Source: Bacteroidales bacterium (GTDB taxonomy: Bacteria > Bacteroidota > Bacteroidia > Bacteroidales > P3). Taken from it: a stretch of DNA of 64,000 bases. Below the pieces are notes generated by a model. The model was given only the letters and a program-made list of their open reading frames with translations, was not told where the DNA came from and did not search any database. Below, one piece after another: positions 17,305-26,632 of the stretch. The stretch covers positions 1-64,000 of the forward strand of contig JAISGN010000021.1 of the NCBI GenBank assembly GCA_031263015.1. Direction: 5' to 3'. Made by a program: the position numbers and the translations under genes. Every line of letters starts with the position of its first letter. Positions within the stretch are counted from its first letter, which is position 1.

Positions 17305-18231
17305 ATGGAAAACACGATAAAATGCCTTATTATAGGCTCCGGACCTGCCGGATACACAGCTGCAATCTATGCTGCAAGGGCTGACTTGAATCCTGTGCTG
17401 TTTGAGGGCATTCAACCCGGAGGACAATTAACCATAACAACCGAAATAGAAAATTTTCCGGGCTATCCGCAGGGCGTTTCGGGCATTCAGATGATGGAAG
17501 ACTTGAAACAGCAGGCTCTTCGCTTCGGAACACAAATCATAAATGAGATAGTAGATAAGGCAGACCTCTCTTTCCGTCCGTTTAAGGTTGAAACCGACAG
17601 AGGCAATGTTTATTTCGCTCAAACGATAATTGTTGCTACCGGCGCCTCTGCTCGTTGGCTTGGCTTGGAATCGGAAAAGAGATTTATGTCAATGGGAGTT
17701 TCGGCGTGTGCGGTTTGCGATGGTTTCTTTTTTCGCAATCAACAGGTCGGCGTTGTAGGCGGAGGAGATACGGCTTGCGAAGAAGCATCTTATCTTGCCG
17801 GCATTTGCAGCAAGGTTTATATGTTTGTGCGGCGCGATGTGATGCGTGCATCAAAAGCAATGCAGGAACGAGTGATGCAAAACGAGAAAATAGAGATTCT
17901 TTGGAACACAAAACCGATTGAAGTCTTGGGAGACGACAGCGGAGTTACGGGAGTGATTACCGAAAACACTAAAAACGGAGAACAAAAGCAGGTTTCATTA
18001 AACGGACTCTTCATTGCCATCGGACATAATCCTAATACCGATATATTCAAAGGGCAATTGGAATTGGACGAAGAAGGTTATATCATCACGAAACCAAATT
18101 GTTCCCGTACCAATGTTGAAGGCGTTTTCGCAGCAGGAGATGTGCAGGATACAATATATAAACAGGCGATAACGGCAGCAGCAAGCGGTTGTCGGGCAGC
18201 AATAGACGCCGAACATTTTCTTGCCAACTAA
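17305..18231 (+). CDS. trxB: Thioredoxin-disulfide reductase
   Basis: FAD/NADPH enzyme that reduces thioredoxin. The FAD motif GSGPAGYTAAIYAARA is near the N-terminus, the redox pair C135-A-V-C138 sits in SACAVCDG, the NADPH motif is VGGGDTACEEA, and the C-terminal GVFAAGDVQD closes the FAD site. 308 residues, normal. The ATG at 17305 is chosen over one at 17236 because the -7 element TATCTTTG is at 17267-17274. No thioredoxin gene is adjacent. Confidence 0.95.
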   Translation: MENTIKCLIIGSGPAGYTAAIYAARADLNPVLFEGIQPGGQLTITTEIENFPGYPQGVSGIQMMEDLKQQALRFGTQIINEIVDKADLSFRPFKVETDRGNVYFAQTIIVATGASARWLGLESEKRFMSMGVSACAVCDGFFFRNQQVGVVGGGDTACEEASYLAGICSKVYMFVRRDVMRASKAMQERVMQNEKIEILWNTKPIEVLGDDSGVTGVITENTKNGEQKQVSLNGLFIAIGHNPNTDIFKGQLELDEEGYIITKPNCSRTNVEGVFAAGDVQDTIYKQAITAAASGCRAAIDAEHFLAN

Positions 18232-18250
18232 CGGATAAAACGACATTCTG

Positions 18251-20056
18251 ATGCTGTATAGGAGGCTTTGGTGGTTCTCAATAGTGATTTTGTGTTCGCA
18301 AAACTTGACGGCACAGGTGGCAGACAGCATTGACCTTAATTATGACAGCATTTTAAGTCGCAGCATTTACTATTATCATAGCGGAGAATCTTATTTCATA
18401 GATTCAATGTGCCATATTGAAGATAAATTGCTTGATGTCCATTATTTCTCTCCTTTGAAACGAACCGACAAAGGCTTTTTTCAGCAACTTAATACTTACG
18501 GTTCGCCCTCTCAAAGCACACTTTATAATATCAACTCTTCGTTTCTGCAATATCAACCCAACGTTTATTTTCCTTATACTTACGATTGGAGCAATGTGAA
18601 GTTCTTTCAGCTCAATAAACCTTACTCCGAGATTTATTATTCCAACGATATTAACAGCGCACAGGTGTTTCATGTTATTCATTCGCAGAATGTTTATAAG
18701 GGATTGAACATAGGCTTGCGTTATGACGTGAATTATGCCGATGGAACGTTTATTAATTCTTCCGTTGCCAATCAATTTTTTAATCTTACGGCGAATTATA
18801 TCTCGCCGACAGGCGTTTATCGTGCGGAAGCGGCGTTTGTCAGAAACAGAGCCTTGACTTATGAGAACGGAGGCATAAATGATGAGGCTTTTATTGCGGA
18901 TTCGTTCCCTTCTCCTTCGTCTTATCCGACTCTATTGACTTCCGCATACAGCAAATACAAGACTGCCGACTTTTTTCTTTCACAATCGTTGCGGCTACCA
19001 AAGCATTGGGGGGCTTTAACCCTGACAAATTCATTCAATAACGCCACTCGGATATTTTATAACACCGATTCAATCAGCCCGAATTTCTCTCTCGCCGATT
19101 CCGTTCTTGCTTTTGACCATAAGAAACTAACGAATATTCTCGCGTGGTCAAACAATACGAGAATAATACCTGTGAATATCGGCGTAAGGCACGATTATAA
19201 TATGTTCAAAGACCGCTCGGAGGATGAGAAAGCCTCATTATTTACGCCTTTTGCAAAGGTTGGCTTTGACATAAAGAGGTTTCGCTTTAAGATTTACGCA
19301 GAAAAAACTTTGTCGGCGGCGTATAAAGATGATTTTTTAGCGAAAGCGGACGTTATGTTGGCGTTTGATTCACTGCATCGCAACAAAATTTTTGCCGCTC
19401 TGGCTTATAAAACTACTATTGCCGACTTTCTTTATCGCCGAAGCAACACTCCGAATTATAAATGGTCAAATGATTTGAAGCCGATAAGGATTGCGAAGGC
19501 TATGGCGGGCATTTCTTTGTTTGATATGCTGAAACTGGATTTTAATTACTTCATTCTTAATGATAATGTCTGGTTTGACGGGCAGGATGTGAAGCAAAAA
19601 AACGGCACGACCAACATTTATCAAGCCCTTTTGAGCAATCGGTTCGCAATAGGCTTGTTCGGATTTAACGGAATCGCCGCCTTGCAATATTCTGACGATG
19701 ATTCGGCGGTATCTTTGCCCGTTTTTCAGGCGAAACAAACGGCTTATATTGAATTCTTTCTTTTTTCCAAGAAACTGAAAACGCAAATCGGCGTGGATTT
19801 ATACTATAATACGGCGTATTTTGCCGATGCCTACAACACGGAACTTGGTTTGTTTTACCGCCAACGCAGCCGCAAAACAGGCAATTATCTTTACGCCGAC
19901 CTTTTCCTTGGTATTAAAATCAGCAGAGTTAATCTTTTTCTTGCCTTAACTCATCCTTATGCCGGGCTTTTGGGCAATGACTATTTCCAAACGCCGCACT
20001 ATCCTTCCGAAGGCTTGAATTTCCGCTGGGGATTGAGTTGGAAATTTTTTGATTAG
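18251..20056 (+). CDS. Putative Porin_10-family outer-membrane porin
   Basis: A 601-residue exported protein with a signal peptide (residues 1-22, ending NLTAQ) and a long series of alternating aromatic/hydrophobic strands typical of a beta-barrel. LNTYGSPSQSTLYN, YTYDWSNVKFFQLNKPYSEIYY and the final aromatic residues (WGLSWKFFD, ending in Phe before Asp) match my memory of the Bacteroidota putative porin family (Porin_10). It starts 19 bases after trxB and may be co-transcribed. Substrate unknown. Confidence 0.7.
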   Translation: MLYRRLWWFSIVILCSQNLTAQVADSIDLNYDSILSRSIYYYHSGESYFIDSMCHIEDKLLDVHYFSPLKRTDKGFFQQLNTYGSPSQSTLYNINSSFLQYQPNVYFPYTYDWSNVKFFQLNKPYSEIYYSNDINSAQVFHVIHSQNVYKGLNIGLRYDVNYADGTFINSSVANQFFNLTANYISPTGVYRAEAAFVRNRALTYENGGINDEAFIADSFPSPSSYPTLLTSAYSKYKTADFFLSQSLRLPKHWGALTLTNSFNNATRIFYNTDSISPNFSLADSVLAFDHKKLTNILAWSNNTRIIPVNIGVRHDYNMFKDRSEDEKASLFTPFAKVGFDIKRFRFKIYAEKTLSAAYKDDFLAKADVMLAFDSLHRNKIFAALAYKTTIADFLYRRSNTPNYKWSNDLKPIRIAKAMAGISLFDMLKLDFNYFILNDNVWFDGQDVKQKNGTTNIYQALLSNRFAIGLFGFNGIAALQYSDDDSAVSLPVFQAKQTAYIEFFLFSKKLKTQIGVDLYYNTAYFADAYNTELGLFYRQRSRKTGNYLYADLFLGIKISRVNLFLALTHPYAGLLGNDYFQTPHYPSEGLNFRWGLSWKFFD

Positions 20057-20072
20057 TGCATTCGGCACAGCG

Positions 20073-20135
20073 TTCTTTTGTTTCGTTTTTCTAAAACAGC
20101 CTTTCATTCGCACCAAATCAAGTTTCATTTATGCA
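20073..20135. repeat. 21-bp-phased array, three units
   Basis: A degenerate core at 20073, AAACAGCCTTT at 20094 and AAATCAAGTTT at 20115, with spacers CGTTTTTCTA, CATTCGCACC and CATTTATGCA. It begins 16 bases after the porin stop. Confidence 0.85.
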
Positions 20136-20394
20136 AGAGCAATGATTGTGATTGCCGTGTCAAATACCCCTGAAATCTTCTTTGGGTATAAATAATTATA
20201 ACTTTATTGTATTATTTTGTTAGATGTTTTAAGTAAGTTCCTGTTTAATAAATGTATTTTCGGCGTTGCAATTGTGTAATTTTTGTAGTTATTTAGCCTG
20301 ATGATATGATGTAATTGTATAATTTTGTAAGAAATTATTTATTTGATATGCAGTATGTTAGCCGTTATTGTTGAAAACTTTTTTACTGAAACGC
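20136..20394. other. AT-rich gene-free stretch
   Basis: About 260 bases without a convincing ORF. It has several TAATTTTTG and TAATTTTG-like hexamers on the plus strand (for example near 20278 and 20320) that could be weak promoters, but no open frame follows them. I see no hairpin with a T run. It leads to the promoter at 20395. Confidence 0.4.
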
Positions 20395-20424
20395 TTGTTG
20401 GTTAAAATAAAAGTAGTATCTTTG
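20395..20424 (+). promoter_or_regulatory. Promoter of the 20.4-21.1 kb small transcript
   Basis: TTG at 20395-20397, 19 bases, TATCTTTG at 20417-20424. Predicted transcription start is near 20431, about 30 bases before the first ORF. Confidence 0.75.
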
Positions 20425-20462
20425 CATCTGAAAATTTAATTGTACGAACTAACAGCAAAAAC

Positions 20463-20726
20463 ATGAAAAGTATTAAACCGTTTTGCAATAAGTTTACCCC
20501 AGCTTCATTGCTGGGGTTCAGGATTGAGAAAATCCTTTCAGGCAATATGTTTGATTTTTGTGAAGATTCAATATCTCGTTACATCAAATATTTATTTAGT
20601 AATCATATTTTGAGAACCTGCTCTTTGCTTTTGTGCAATTGTAAGCAGGAAGGAGTCGATTTTTGTCGCTATCTGAAAGGGCAGAAGCAAGAACGGCTCT
20701 TTTTAATTCGGTATCAACAAAATTAA
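20463..20726 (+). CDS. Possible small protein of 87 residues, unknown
   Basis: The ORF starts about 30 bases after a good promoter. The 87-residue translation is basic, has six Cys spread unevenly, and no signal peptide or known domain. The same DNA folds well: CCCCAGC (from 20499) pairs with GCTGGGG, and AGGATT pairs with AATCCT directly after it. It may therefore be part of a structured RNA instead of a coding region. No homologue comes to mind. Confidence 0.3.
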   Translation: MKSIKPFCNKFTPASLLGFRIEKILSGNMFDFCEDSISRYIKYLFSNHILRTCSLLLCNCKQEGVDFCRYLKGQKQERLFLIRYQQN

Positions 20727-20872
20727 ACGTTAAGATACAGAGGGGGAGATTACATTTGCGATCATCGCGGTTGCTCAATATGTATATAATTTTATAATGA
20801 CTAACTTCATAACAAGATAATAAAATTTCCTCCTCTTTTTTAGAATGAAAATAAACAAGATATAAAGATAGA

Positions 20873-21013
20873 ATGTGTGATAAAATTATTAAAAAGATAG
20901 CATTTTTATTGATGTTTGTGTTGATTGGTTGTGTCGTTTCGGCGGCACAACATCCCACAACTGCTATCGGGGTGAGCAATGCTAAGATTCCCGATGGTCT
21001 TGTGAAATCTTAA
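20873..21013 (+). CDS. Small exported protein or lipoprotein, 46 residues
   Basis: ATG at 20873 gives a 46-residue product. A Lys-rich start and hydrophobic core (residues 8-20) end in LIGC, a plausible lipobox with Cys20, or alternatively a type I cleavage site at VSA-AQ. The mature part is only about 25 residues. It lies in the same transcript as the ORF at 20463 and is followed by a terminator at 21074. It could be a real microprotein or the remnant of a longer exported protein. Confidence 0.45.
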   Translation: MCDKIIKKIAFLLMFVLIGCVVSAAQHPTTAIGVSNAKIPDGLVKS

Positions 21014-21073
21014 TTACAAAAAAGCGAAACTTAACTTCATTAAATAGTATTTTTTAAACATTAAATGTCTTTG

Positions 21074-21107
21074 AGGGAACCGACAAACAAAACAGGTTCC
21101 CTTTTTT
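21074..21107 (+). terminator. Intrinsic terminator of the small transcript
   Basis: AGGGAACC (21074-21081) pairs perfectly with GGTTCCCT (21095-21102) and is followed by a long T run. It closes a transcript of about 680 bases beginning near 20431. Confidence 0.9.
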
Positions 21108-21175
21108 GTTTCTTTTAATATGAAGAAAGATAGTCAGGTGTGGATATTCGTTGGAAATAGGGGAATGAAACCGCC

Positions 21176-22207
21176 TTACTCGGTGAAGAGATTGCTTTGG
21201 TTGGATTTGGAATAGGCTTTCCCGAGATGCTTATAGGCTAACATTGTCGCTTCTCTGCCTCTTGGCGTTCGCATAAGGAAGCCTTCCTGTATCAAAAAGG
21301 GCTCATAAACTTCTTCTATGGTGCCTGTGTCTTCTCCGACAGCCGTTGCAATAGTTGTAATGCCGACCGGTCCGCCCTTAAACTTATCTATGATTGATGA
21401 AAGGATGCGATTGTCCATTTCGTCCAAGCCGTGTTTATCTACATTGAGTGCTTCTAATGCCATACGGGCAATATCAAGTGTTATTGTGCCGTTTCCTTTT
21501 ATTTGAGCAAAGTCTCTGACTCGCCTTAAAAGCAAATTGGCTATTCGTGGGGTGCCTCGCGAGCGTCTTGCAATCTCTATTGCCGCCTGATCTTCTATCG
21601 GCGTGTCGAGAATGGAGGCTGAGCGTTTTATTATGTCGTTAAGAGTTGTGTGATCATAATATTGGAGGCGGCAGGTAATACCAAATCGAGAGCGAAGAGG
21701 GGCTGTGAGTAATCCGGAGCGAGTTGTGGCTCCTATTAAGGTGAAAGGATTTAACGATATTTGGACACTGCGTGCGTTAGGACCTGTTTCTATCAAAATA
21801 TCTATCTTATAATCTTCCATAGCGGAGTAAAGATATTCTTCAACGACTGGTGATAATCGGTGAATCTCATCTATAAACAATACATCGTTCTCTTCCAAAT
21901 TTGTAAGGATGCCTGCTAATTCGCCGGGCTTGTCAAGCACAGGTCCGGACGTCAATTTAAGATTTACATCCAGTTCATTGGCAATGATATGTGATAATGT
22001 AGTTTTTCCTAATCCAGGAGGACCATGTAAAAGAACGTGATCCAAACTTTCATTCCGTTCTTTTGCGGCGGCGACAAATATTTTCAGGTTGTTAATTATT
22101 TGATCTTGTCCTGAAAAACCATCAAAATGCGAAGGTCGTAAGGCTTTTTCATACTCTTTGTCGCCCGTATTCAGTCGAGATGAATTTGGATTAAGATTAT
22201 CATTCAT
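21176..22207 (-). CDS. ruvB: Holliday junction branch-migration helicase RuvB
   Basis: AAA+ motor that, with RuvA, drives branch migration of Holliday junctions. Walker A GPPGLGKT is at residues 62-69, Walker B VLFIDEIH follows, sensor 1 is GATTRSGLL, and [18 protein letters not shown] marks the arginine and C-terminal winged-helix region. 343 residues, normal. A minus-strand -7 element TACTTTTG lies at 22284-22291. It is unlinked to ruvC in this window. Confidence 0.97.
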   Translation of the reverse strand: MNDNLNPNSSRLNTGDKEYEKALRPSHFDGFSGQDQIINNLKIFVAAAKERNESLDHVLLHGPPGLGKTTLSHIIANELDVNLKLTSGPVLDKPGELAGILTNLEENDVLFIDEIHRLSPVVEEYLYSAMEDYKIDILIETGPNARSVQISLNPFTLIGATTRSGLLTAPLRSRFGITCRLQYYDHTTLNDIIKRSASILDTPIEDQAAIEIARRSRGTPRIANLLLRRVRDFAQIKGNGTITLDIARMALEALNVDKHGLDEMDNRILSSIIDKFKGGPVGITTIATAVGEDTGTIEEVYEPFLIQEGFLMRTPRGREATMLAYKHLGKAYSKSNQSNLFTE

Positions 22208-22345
22208 TATATTATTCCTGTAAAATATTTGCTCAATTAAAATAAATTATATAAATTTGCTGCCGAAAACCAGATTGAAAATGCAAAAGTAACAACTTTA
22301 TCCCAGAAAGAGTATTTTTGTATGGCAATCATAAATAATTTAGTT

Positions 22346-23176
22346 ATGTTATCAGAAATATTAGTTGGTATTGATTTTTCTCAAACATCAGAAAAAGCCT
22401 TACGCTTGGCTATAGACATTGCTAACAGAACCAACGCAAATATTGTTATGGCGTGGGTAGAAGTTGGCGGAGATATAAGCAAAGATAAGGCAATAGAATC
22501 GTTTGAAAACCTTGTTAAAACCTCTCGTCAGTTTTTAGAAAGCAAAGAAAGGGAAATTAGTTACGTTATTACCTCAGGAAAAGTGTCGCATGCATTAAAT
22601 GAGATTGTTCGTAAAAGGAAGTCAAGCCTGATGGTTATAGGTACTCACGGCAAAAGTGGCTTTGATGAGGCTTTTGCCGGTGCAAATGCATACAAAGCTA
22701 TCGCAAGTTGCCCCGTTCCTGTTTTGGCATTGAGAGAAAAATTTGATTTTTGCAAGCCTTTGGAAAAAATTATCCTTCCTATTGACAGTACGGCAGACAC
22801 TCGTCAAAAGGTGCCTTGGACAATAGAGTTTGCAAAGATGTTTCCTAATGCACAGATATTAGTTCTCGGGCTTTATTCGTTCAAATCCAAAGATATGAGG
22901 GAGATTGTGCAAAATTATACTAAGAGCGTAGAGGTGTATTTGCAGAAAGAAAATATGAAATATAGCGTTGAATATCGTGAAAGCGAGAATTCTACTATTA
23001 CTACAATAGATTATGCGAAGGAAGTCAATGGAGATATGATTGTAATAATGAAAGAACAGGAGAAAACACTAACTAATTTATTTTTTCTCGGACCTTACGC
23101 TTTGCAAATGATTAATCGTTCTCCTATTCCTGTTTTAACTGTCCCTACAAGGCAAATAAACGACGAAGGAAGATAA
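22346..23176 (+). CDS. Universal stress protein, tandem UspA domains
   Basis: Two UspA folds in tandem, about residues 1-135 and 140-276. The first begins ILVGIDFSQTSEKALRLAIDIA and ends with the ATP-loop pattern GTHGKSGFDEAFAGANAYKAIASCPVPVLAL. The second is more divergent (IVIMKEQEK in place of the G-x2-G loop). The ATG at 22346 is preferred to one at 22322, which lies upstream of the transcription start expected from the -7 element TATTTTTG (22313-22320). Role in stress survival is inferred from the family. Confidence 0.88.
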   Translation: MLSEILVGIDFSQTSEKALRLAIDIANRTNANIVMAWVEVGGDISKDKAIESFENLVKTSRQFLESKEREISYVITSGKVSHALNEIVRKRKSSLMVIGTHGKSGFDEAFAGANAYKAIASCPVPVLALREKFDFCKPLEKIILPIDSTADTRQKVPWTIEFAKMFPNAQILVLGLYSFKSKDMREIVQNYTKSVEVYLQKENMKYSVEYRESENSTITTIDYAKEVNGDMIVIMKEQEKTLTNLFFLGPYALQMINRSPIPVLTVPTRQINDEGR

Positions 23177-23188
23177 GATAAATAATCT

Positions 23189-23656
23189 ATGTTTAGACTT
23201 TTGAAAAACAAAATATCCTTTTCCATATTTTTATTGCTTTTTCTTTCTACTGCTGCCTACTCTCAGGTTGAGATAGTGGCGGATGGACGTCTTCAGACGC
23301 TGTTGGAACAGCATGCGGCATACAATCAAACGGCTAAAACCATAAGAGGATACAGGATAAAGGTGGTTACATACACAGGAAATAAGGCAAAAAATAATTC
23401 TTATGCCGTTAGAGATAAATTGCAGGCTCTTTTCCCTCAATCGCGAACTTATGTTACTTTTGACGAACCTCATTTTATTGTGCGCTATGGTGATTTTAAA
23501 ACCAGACTTGAAGCCAACAGAGATTTTGAAACAATAAAACAATTATACCCAACTGCTATTATCACCCGCGACTTAATAAATCTTCCGCCGATTAGCGAAG
23601 AGGATTTGAAGCAACCCGAATATTACGAACCGGAAGAAGATAGCATATCACGCTAA
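23189..23656 (+). CDS. Exported SPOR-domain protein
   Basis: A 155-residue protein with a signal peptide (residues 1-26, ending AAYSQ) and one SPOR domain (about 52-135): GYRIKVVTYTGNKAKN, VTFDEPHFIVRYGDFKTRLEANRDFETIKQLYP. SPOR domains bind peptidoglycan strands stripped of stem peptides, typically at the septum. The C-terminus is acidic. It lies 12 bases after the universal stress protein gene, so the two are co-transcribed. Confidence 0.82.
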   Translation: MFRLLKNKISFSIFLLLFLSTAAYSQVEIVADGRLQTLLEQHAAYNQTAKTIRGYRIKVVTYTGNKAKNNSYAVRDKLQALFPQSRTYVTFDEPHFIVRYGDFKTRLEANRDFETIKQLYPTAIITRDLINLPPISEEDLKQPEYYEPEEDSISR

Positions 23657-23674
23657 ACATCAATCATCGCCACT

Positions 23675-23758
23675 AAAGGCTGTTTGCTTTTTCCGAAACA
23701 GCCTTTGGTGAAAATAAAACAGCCTTTCATTCGCATCAAAGGCTGTTTCGTTTTTGCA
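23675..23758. repeat. 21-bp-phased array, four units
   Basis: Cores at 23675 (AAAGGCTGTTT), 23696 and 23717 (both AAACAGCCTTT) and 23738 (AAAGGCTGTTT), with spacers GCTTTTTCCG, GGTGAAAATA, CATTCGCATC and CGTTTTTGCA. The two outer cores are inverted relative to the two inner ones. It lies between the SPOR gene and hutH. Confidence 0.92.
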
Positions 23759-23865
23759 TAACAAAGAAGTGTTGTTGCGATACGCAGACAGCAAAGCCCA
23801 AAAAAAAGTTGTAAATTTGCAATCGCTAAAAAATCAAAATTTTACTAAAACATAAGTATTTTACT

Positions 23866-25374
23866 ATGAACATTCACAATATTAGTGCTAAGGAATTGAC
23901 GCTTGAAAAGGTGCAGGAAATCCTTGAAAACAATATGCATCTTGCTTTGAGCGAAGACAGCCGACAACGTATCGTGCGTTGCCGCCAATATTTGGACGAC
24001 AAAATGAAAACGCAGCAAGAACCTATTTACGGAGTTACCACAGGCTTTGGGTCTTTGTGCAATATATCTGTCGGCAAAGCAGAATTGTCTCAACTGCAAA
24101 GCAACCTTGTTATGAGCCATGCCTGTGGCGTTGGTGAGGAAGTGCCGCATGAAATTGTCAAAATAATGCTTTTGAACAAAATTCAGTCGCTTTCTTACGG
24201 CAATAGCGGGGTGCAATTGGCAACAATTGAGCGATTAATAGCATTTTTCAATGAAGGAATTTATCCTGTAGTCTATCAGCAAGGCTCTCTTGGTGCTTCG
24301 GGTGATTTAGCCCCTCTTGCCCATCTTTGTTTGCCGCTTTTAGGGCTGGGATTTGTTGATTACAAAGGAGAAAGAATTAGTGGTGAGGAATTAAACGGAC
24401 GTTTCGGATGGTCTCCAATAGGGTTACAATCAAAGGAAGGCTTGGCTCTGTTGAACGGAACGCAGTTTATGAGTGCTTTTGCAGTATGGTGTGTATTGAA
24501 AAGCAAGAAACTTTCCGCTATTGCAGACGTTGTGATGAGCGTTTCTTTGGAAGCCTTTGACGGACGCATAGAACCATTCATTGATGCCGTACATCAGGTT
24601 CGCCCTCACAAAGGACAGATTGATACTGCTGCAAATATTCGCCGTATTTTGCAAGATAGCCAAATTATAAAGCAGAAAAAAGAACACGTACAGGACCCTT
24701 ATTCGTTCAGATGTGTGCCTCAGGTTCATGGAGCGAGCAAAGATGCCATTGCATACGTCTCTTCCGTGATACAAACCGAAATAAACTCGGCGACAGACAA
24801 CCCTACAATTTTCCCTGATGAAGATTTGGTTGTGTCGGCAGGCAATTTTCACGGACAGCCTCTTGCCATCAATCTTGATTATCTTGCTATTGCCGTTGCG
24901 GAACTTGGTTCTATTTCCGAGAGACGTACTTATCAGTTGATAGGAGGCAAACGCAATCTGCCGTCATTTCTTGTGGCAAAACCCGGACTTAATTCCGGCT
25001 TTATGATTCCTCAATATACGGCAGCATCTGTTGTTAGCCAGTCAAAACAACTTTGTACCCCTGCTTCGGTTGATACTATTGATTCATCGCAAGGACAAGA
25101 AGACCACGTGTCATTTGGTTCTAATGCGGCAACAAAACTTTTCAGGGTCGTGAATAACACGGAAAAAATATTGGCTATTGAGTTGCTTAACGCCGCACAG
25201 GCTTTGGATTTCAGAAAACAAATGACTAATCTTTCTTCATCGCCTTTAATTGAAAGTTTTGTTAAGGATTATCGCCGTCAAGTGCCGTTTGTGGAAAATG
25301 ATTGCATACTTTATGAATTGATTCACAAGAGTATTGACTTCATAAACAAATATGATATAAACAAAATCAGATAA
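23866..25374 (+). CDS. hutH: Histidine ammonia-lyase
   Basis: Deaminates L-histidine to urocanate, the first step of histidine degradation. The self-forming MIO cofactor triad A144-S145-G146 sits in GSLGASGDLAPLAHL. YGVTTGFG near residue 53 and QYTAASVVSQSK near 385 are further family motifs. At 502 residues the length is normal. No hutU, hutI or formiminotransferase gene is adjacent. A -7 element TAAATTTG lies at 23812-23819. Aromatic amino-acid lyases share this fold; His is the most likely substrate. Confidence 0.9.
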   Translation: MNIHNISAKELTLEKVQEILENNMHLALSEDSRQRIVRCRQYLDDKMKTQQEPIYGVTTGFGSLCNISVGKAELSQLQSNLVMSHACGVGEEVPHEIVKIMLLNKIQSLSYGNSGVQLATIERLIAFFNEGIYPVVYQQGSLGASGDLAPLAHLCLPLLGLGFVDYKGERISGEELNGRFGWSPIGLQSKEGLALLNGTQFMSAFAVWCVLKSKKLSAIADVVMSVSLEAFDGRIEPFIDAVHQVRPHKGQIDTAANIRRILQDSQIIKQKKEHVQDPYSFRCVPQVHGASKDAIAYVSSVIQTEINSATDNPTIFPDEDLVVSAGNFHGQPLAINLDYLAIAVAELGSISERRTYQLIGGKRNLPSFLVAKPGLNSGFMIPQYTAASVVSQSKQLCTPASVDTIDSSQGQEDHVSFGSNAATKLFRVVNNTEKILAIELLNAAQALDFRKQMTNLSSSPLIESFVKDYRRQVPFVENDCILYELIHKSIDFINKYDINKIR

Positions 25375-25384
25375 TATTTTCTCA

Positions 25385-25447
25385 AAAGGAAGATTCATAA
25401 AAATAAAACGCCGTTTCATTTCAATGAAACGGCGTTTTATTTTGACG
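25385..25447. repeat. 21-bp-phased array, three units, forming a perfect hairpin
   Basis: Units begin at 25385, 25406 (AAACGCCGTTT) and 25427 (AAACGGCGTTT). The last two are mirror images, so the array is also a hairpin. Confidence 0.9.
25400..25443. terminator. Bidirectional terminator between hutH and the amidase gene
   Basis: A perfect 21-bp inverted repeat (25400-25420 with 25423-25443), two bases between the arms, with A-rich and T-rich ends on both sides. It lies 26 bases after hutH and 32 bases after the end of the convergent gene. Confidence 0.85.
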
Positions 25448-25474
25448 ATATCAAATCTGCATACAGCCAATCTT

Positions 25475-26341
25475 TTATCGGTTGTCTATAAACCGCTTTT
25501 TGATGTCTCCATACGAGTCTATACGCCGGTCACGTAAGAAGGGCCAGTGTTTTCTGTAATAATCAGTCTTCGCAGTCTCTATTTCAACAACGGCATTCTC
25601 CTCTTCCAAATGCGGAGACTGGTGAAGAACGGAGCCAAACGGGTTACAAACAAAACTTCCTCCCCAAAACTGCATCTCACCCTCTATTCCCGTGCGATTA
25701 ACCGACACCGTATGCACGCCGTTAGCCACTGCGTGAGAGCGTTGTATGGTTTGCCAGGCATTAAACTGCTCCACGTTGGTTTCTTCGCTCTGATTCAACG
25801 CCCAACCTATTGCAGTAGGATAAAAAATCACCTCCGCACCGCTCAAAGCCGTTATTCTGCTCGCCTCAGGATACCATTGGTCCCAACAAATCAGCACTCC
25901 AATAGTGCCGAACGCCGTTTTGAAAGTTTTATAGCCCAAATCGCCCGGCGTAAAGTAGAATTTCTCATAATAACCTGGGTCATCGGGGATGTGCATCTTG
26001 CGATAAATGCCGAGCAACGAGCCATCGGCATCAATAACCGCAGCAGTATTGTGATAAAGCCCCTCCGCACGCTTCTCAAACAAAGAAGCAACGATGACAA
26101 TGCCAAGTTCCTTTGCCACAGAACAAAGTTTGTCGGTGGTGTGGCTTGGAATCGGTTCAGCCAAATCAAAGTTGGCATAATCCTCAACATCACAAAAATA
26201 GAGCGAAGCAAACAATTCCTGCAAGCAAACAATATTTGCTCCCTTTGAAGCCGCATCCCGTATATTTGCTATGGTCTTTGAGAGATTTGCATCCCTGTTT
26301 CGCTCGCATTTTGCTTGAATTAAGCCGATTTTTAGTTTCAT
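25475..26341 (-). CDS. aguB: Carbon-nitrogen hydrolase, N-carbamoylputrescine amidase type
   Basis: Nitrilase-superfamily amidohydrolase with the Glu-Lys-Cys triad visible: CLQELF (Glu near residue 42), YRKMHIPDDPGYYEKFYF (Lys) and GVLICWDQWYPEASR (Cys near 155). The Cys-Trp-Asp-Gln-Trp-Tyr-Pro sequence and 288-residue length are characteristic of AguB, which makes putrescine from N-carbamoylputrescine. Its usual partner agmatine deiminase (aguA) is not adjacent. A minus-strand -7 element TACCTTTG lies at 26374-26381. Confidence 0.85.
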   Translation of the reverse strand: MKLKIGLIQAKCERNRDANLSKTIANIRDAASKGANIVCLQELFASLYFCDVEDYANFDLAEPIPSHTTDKLCSVAKELGIVIVASLFEKRAEGLYHNTAAVIDADGSLLGIYRKMHIPDDPGYYEKFYFTPGDLGYKTFKTAFGTIGVLICWDQWYPEASRITALSGAEVIFYPTAIGWALNQSEETNVEQFNAWQTIQRSHAVANGVHTVSVNRTGIEGEMQFWGGSFVCNPFGSVLHQSPHLEEENAVVEIETAKTDYYRKHWPFLRDRRIDSYGDIKKRFIDNR

Positions 26342-26415
26342 TGCCTGTTGTTTTATCGGTTGTTATGAGTGTGCAAAGGTATAATATTTTTGCCGTATGA
26401 GGAAATATGGCAGCA

Positions 26416-26499
26416 AAAGGCTGTTTGGCTAAAATGAAACAGCCTTTCAGCCGCACCAAACAGCCTTTTAAAAAAATGAAACAGCCTTTGGTGAAAATG
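26416..26499. repeat. 21-bp-phased array, four units, between divergent genes
   Basis: Cores at 26416 (AAAGGCTGTTT), 26437, 26458 and 26479 (all AAACAGCCTTT), with spacers GGCTAAAATG, CAGCCGCACC, TAAAAAAATG and GGTGAAAATG. This is the cleanest array, with no mismatch in any core. Confidence 0.95.
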
Positions 26500-26632
26500 A
26501 AGATAGATAAGGATTTAGGCAAATGCCGCCTTTGTTGATTAAGATAATAAATGAGGGCTTTTTTCGTTAATAAGAGCATAATAATTATTTATTTTGTACT
26601 TTTACAAACTAATTTTGTGATAATTTTTCAGG

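Noticed and set aside
22322-22345. Start of the universal stress protein at 22322
   Set aside because: This ATG is 2 bases after the -7 element and so upstream of the expected transcription start; 22346 fits the family start.
25547-26248. 233-codon ORF antisense to the amidase gene
   Set aside because: Shadow of a gene with an intact Glu-Lys-Cys triad; no promoter or recognisable domain.
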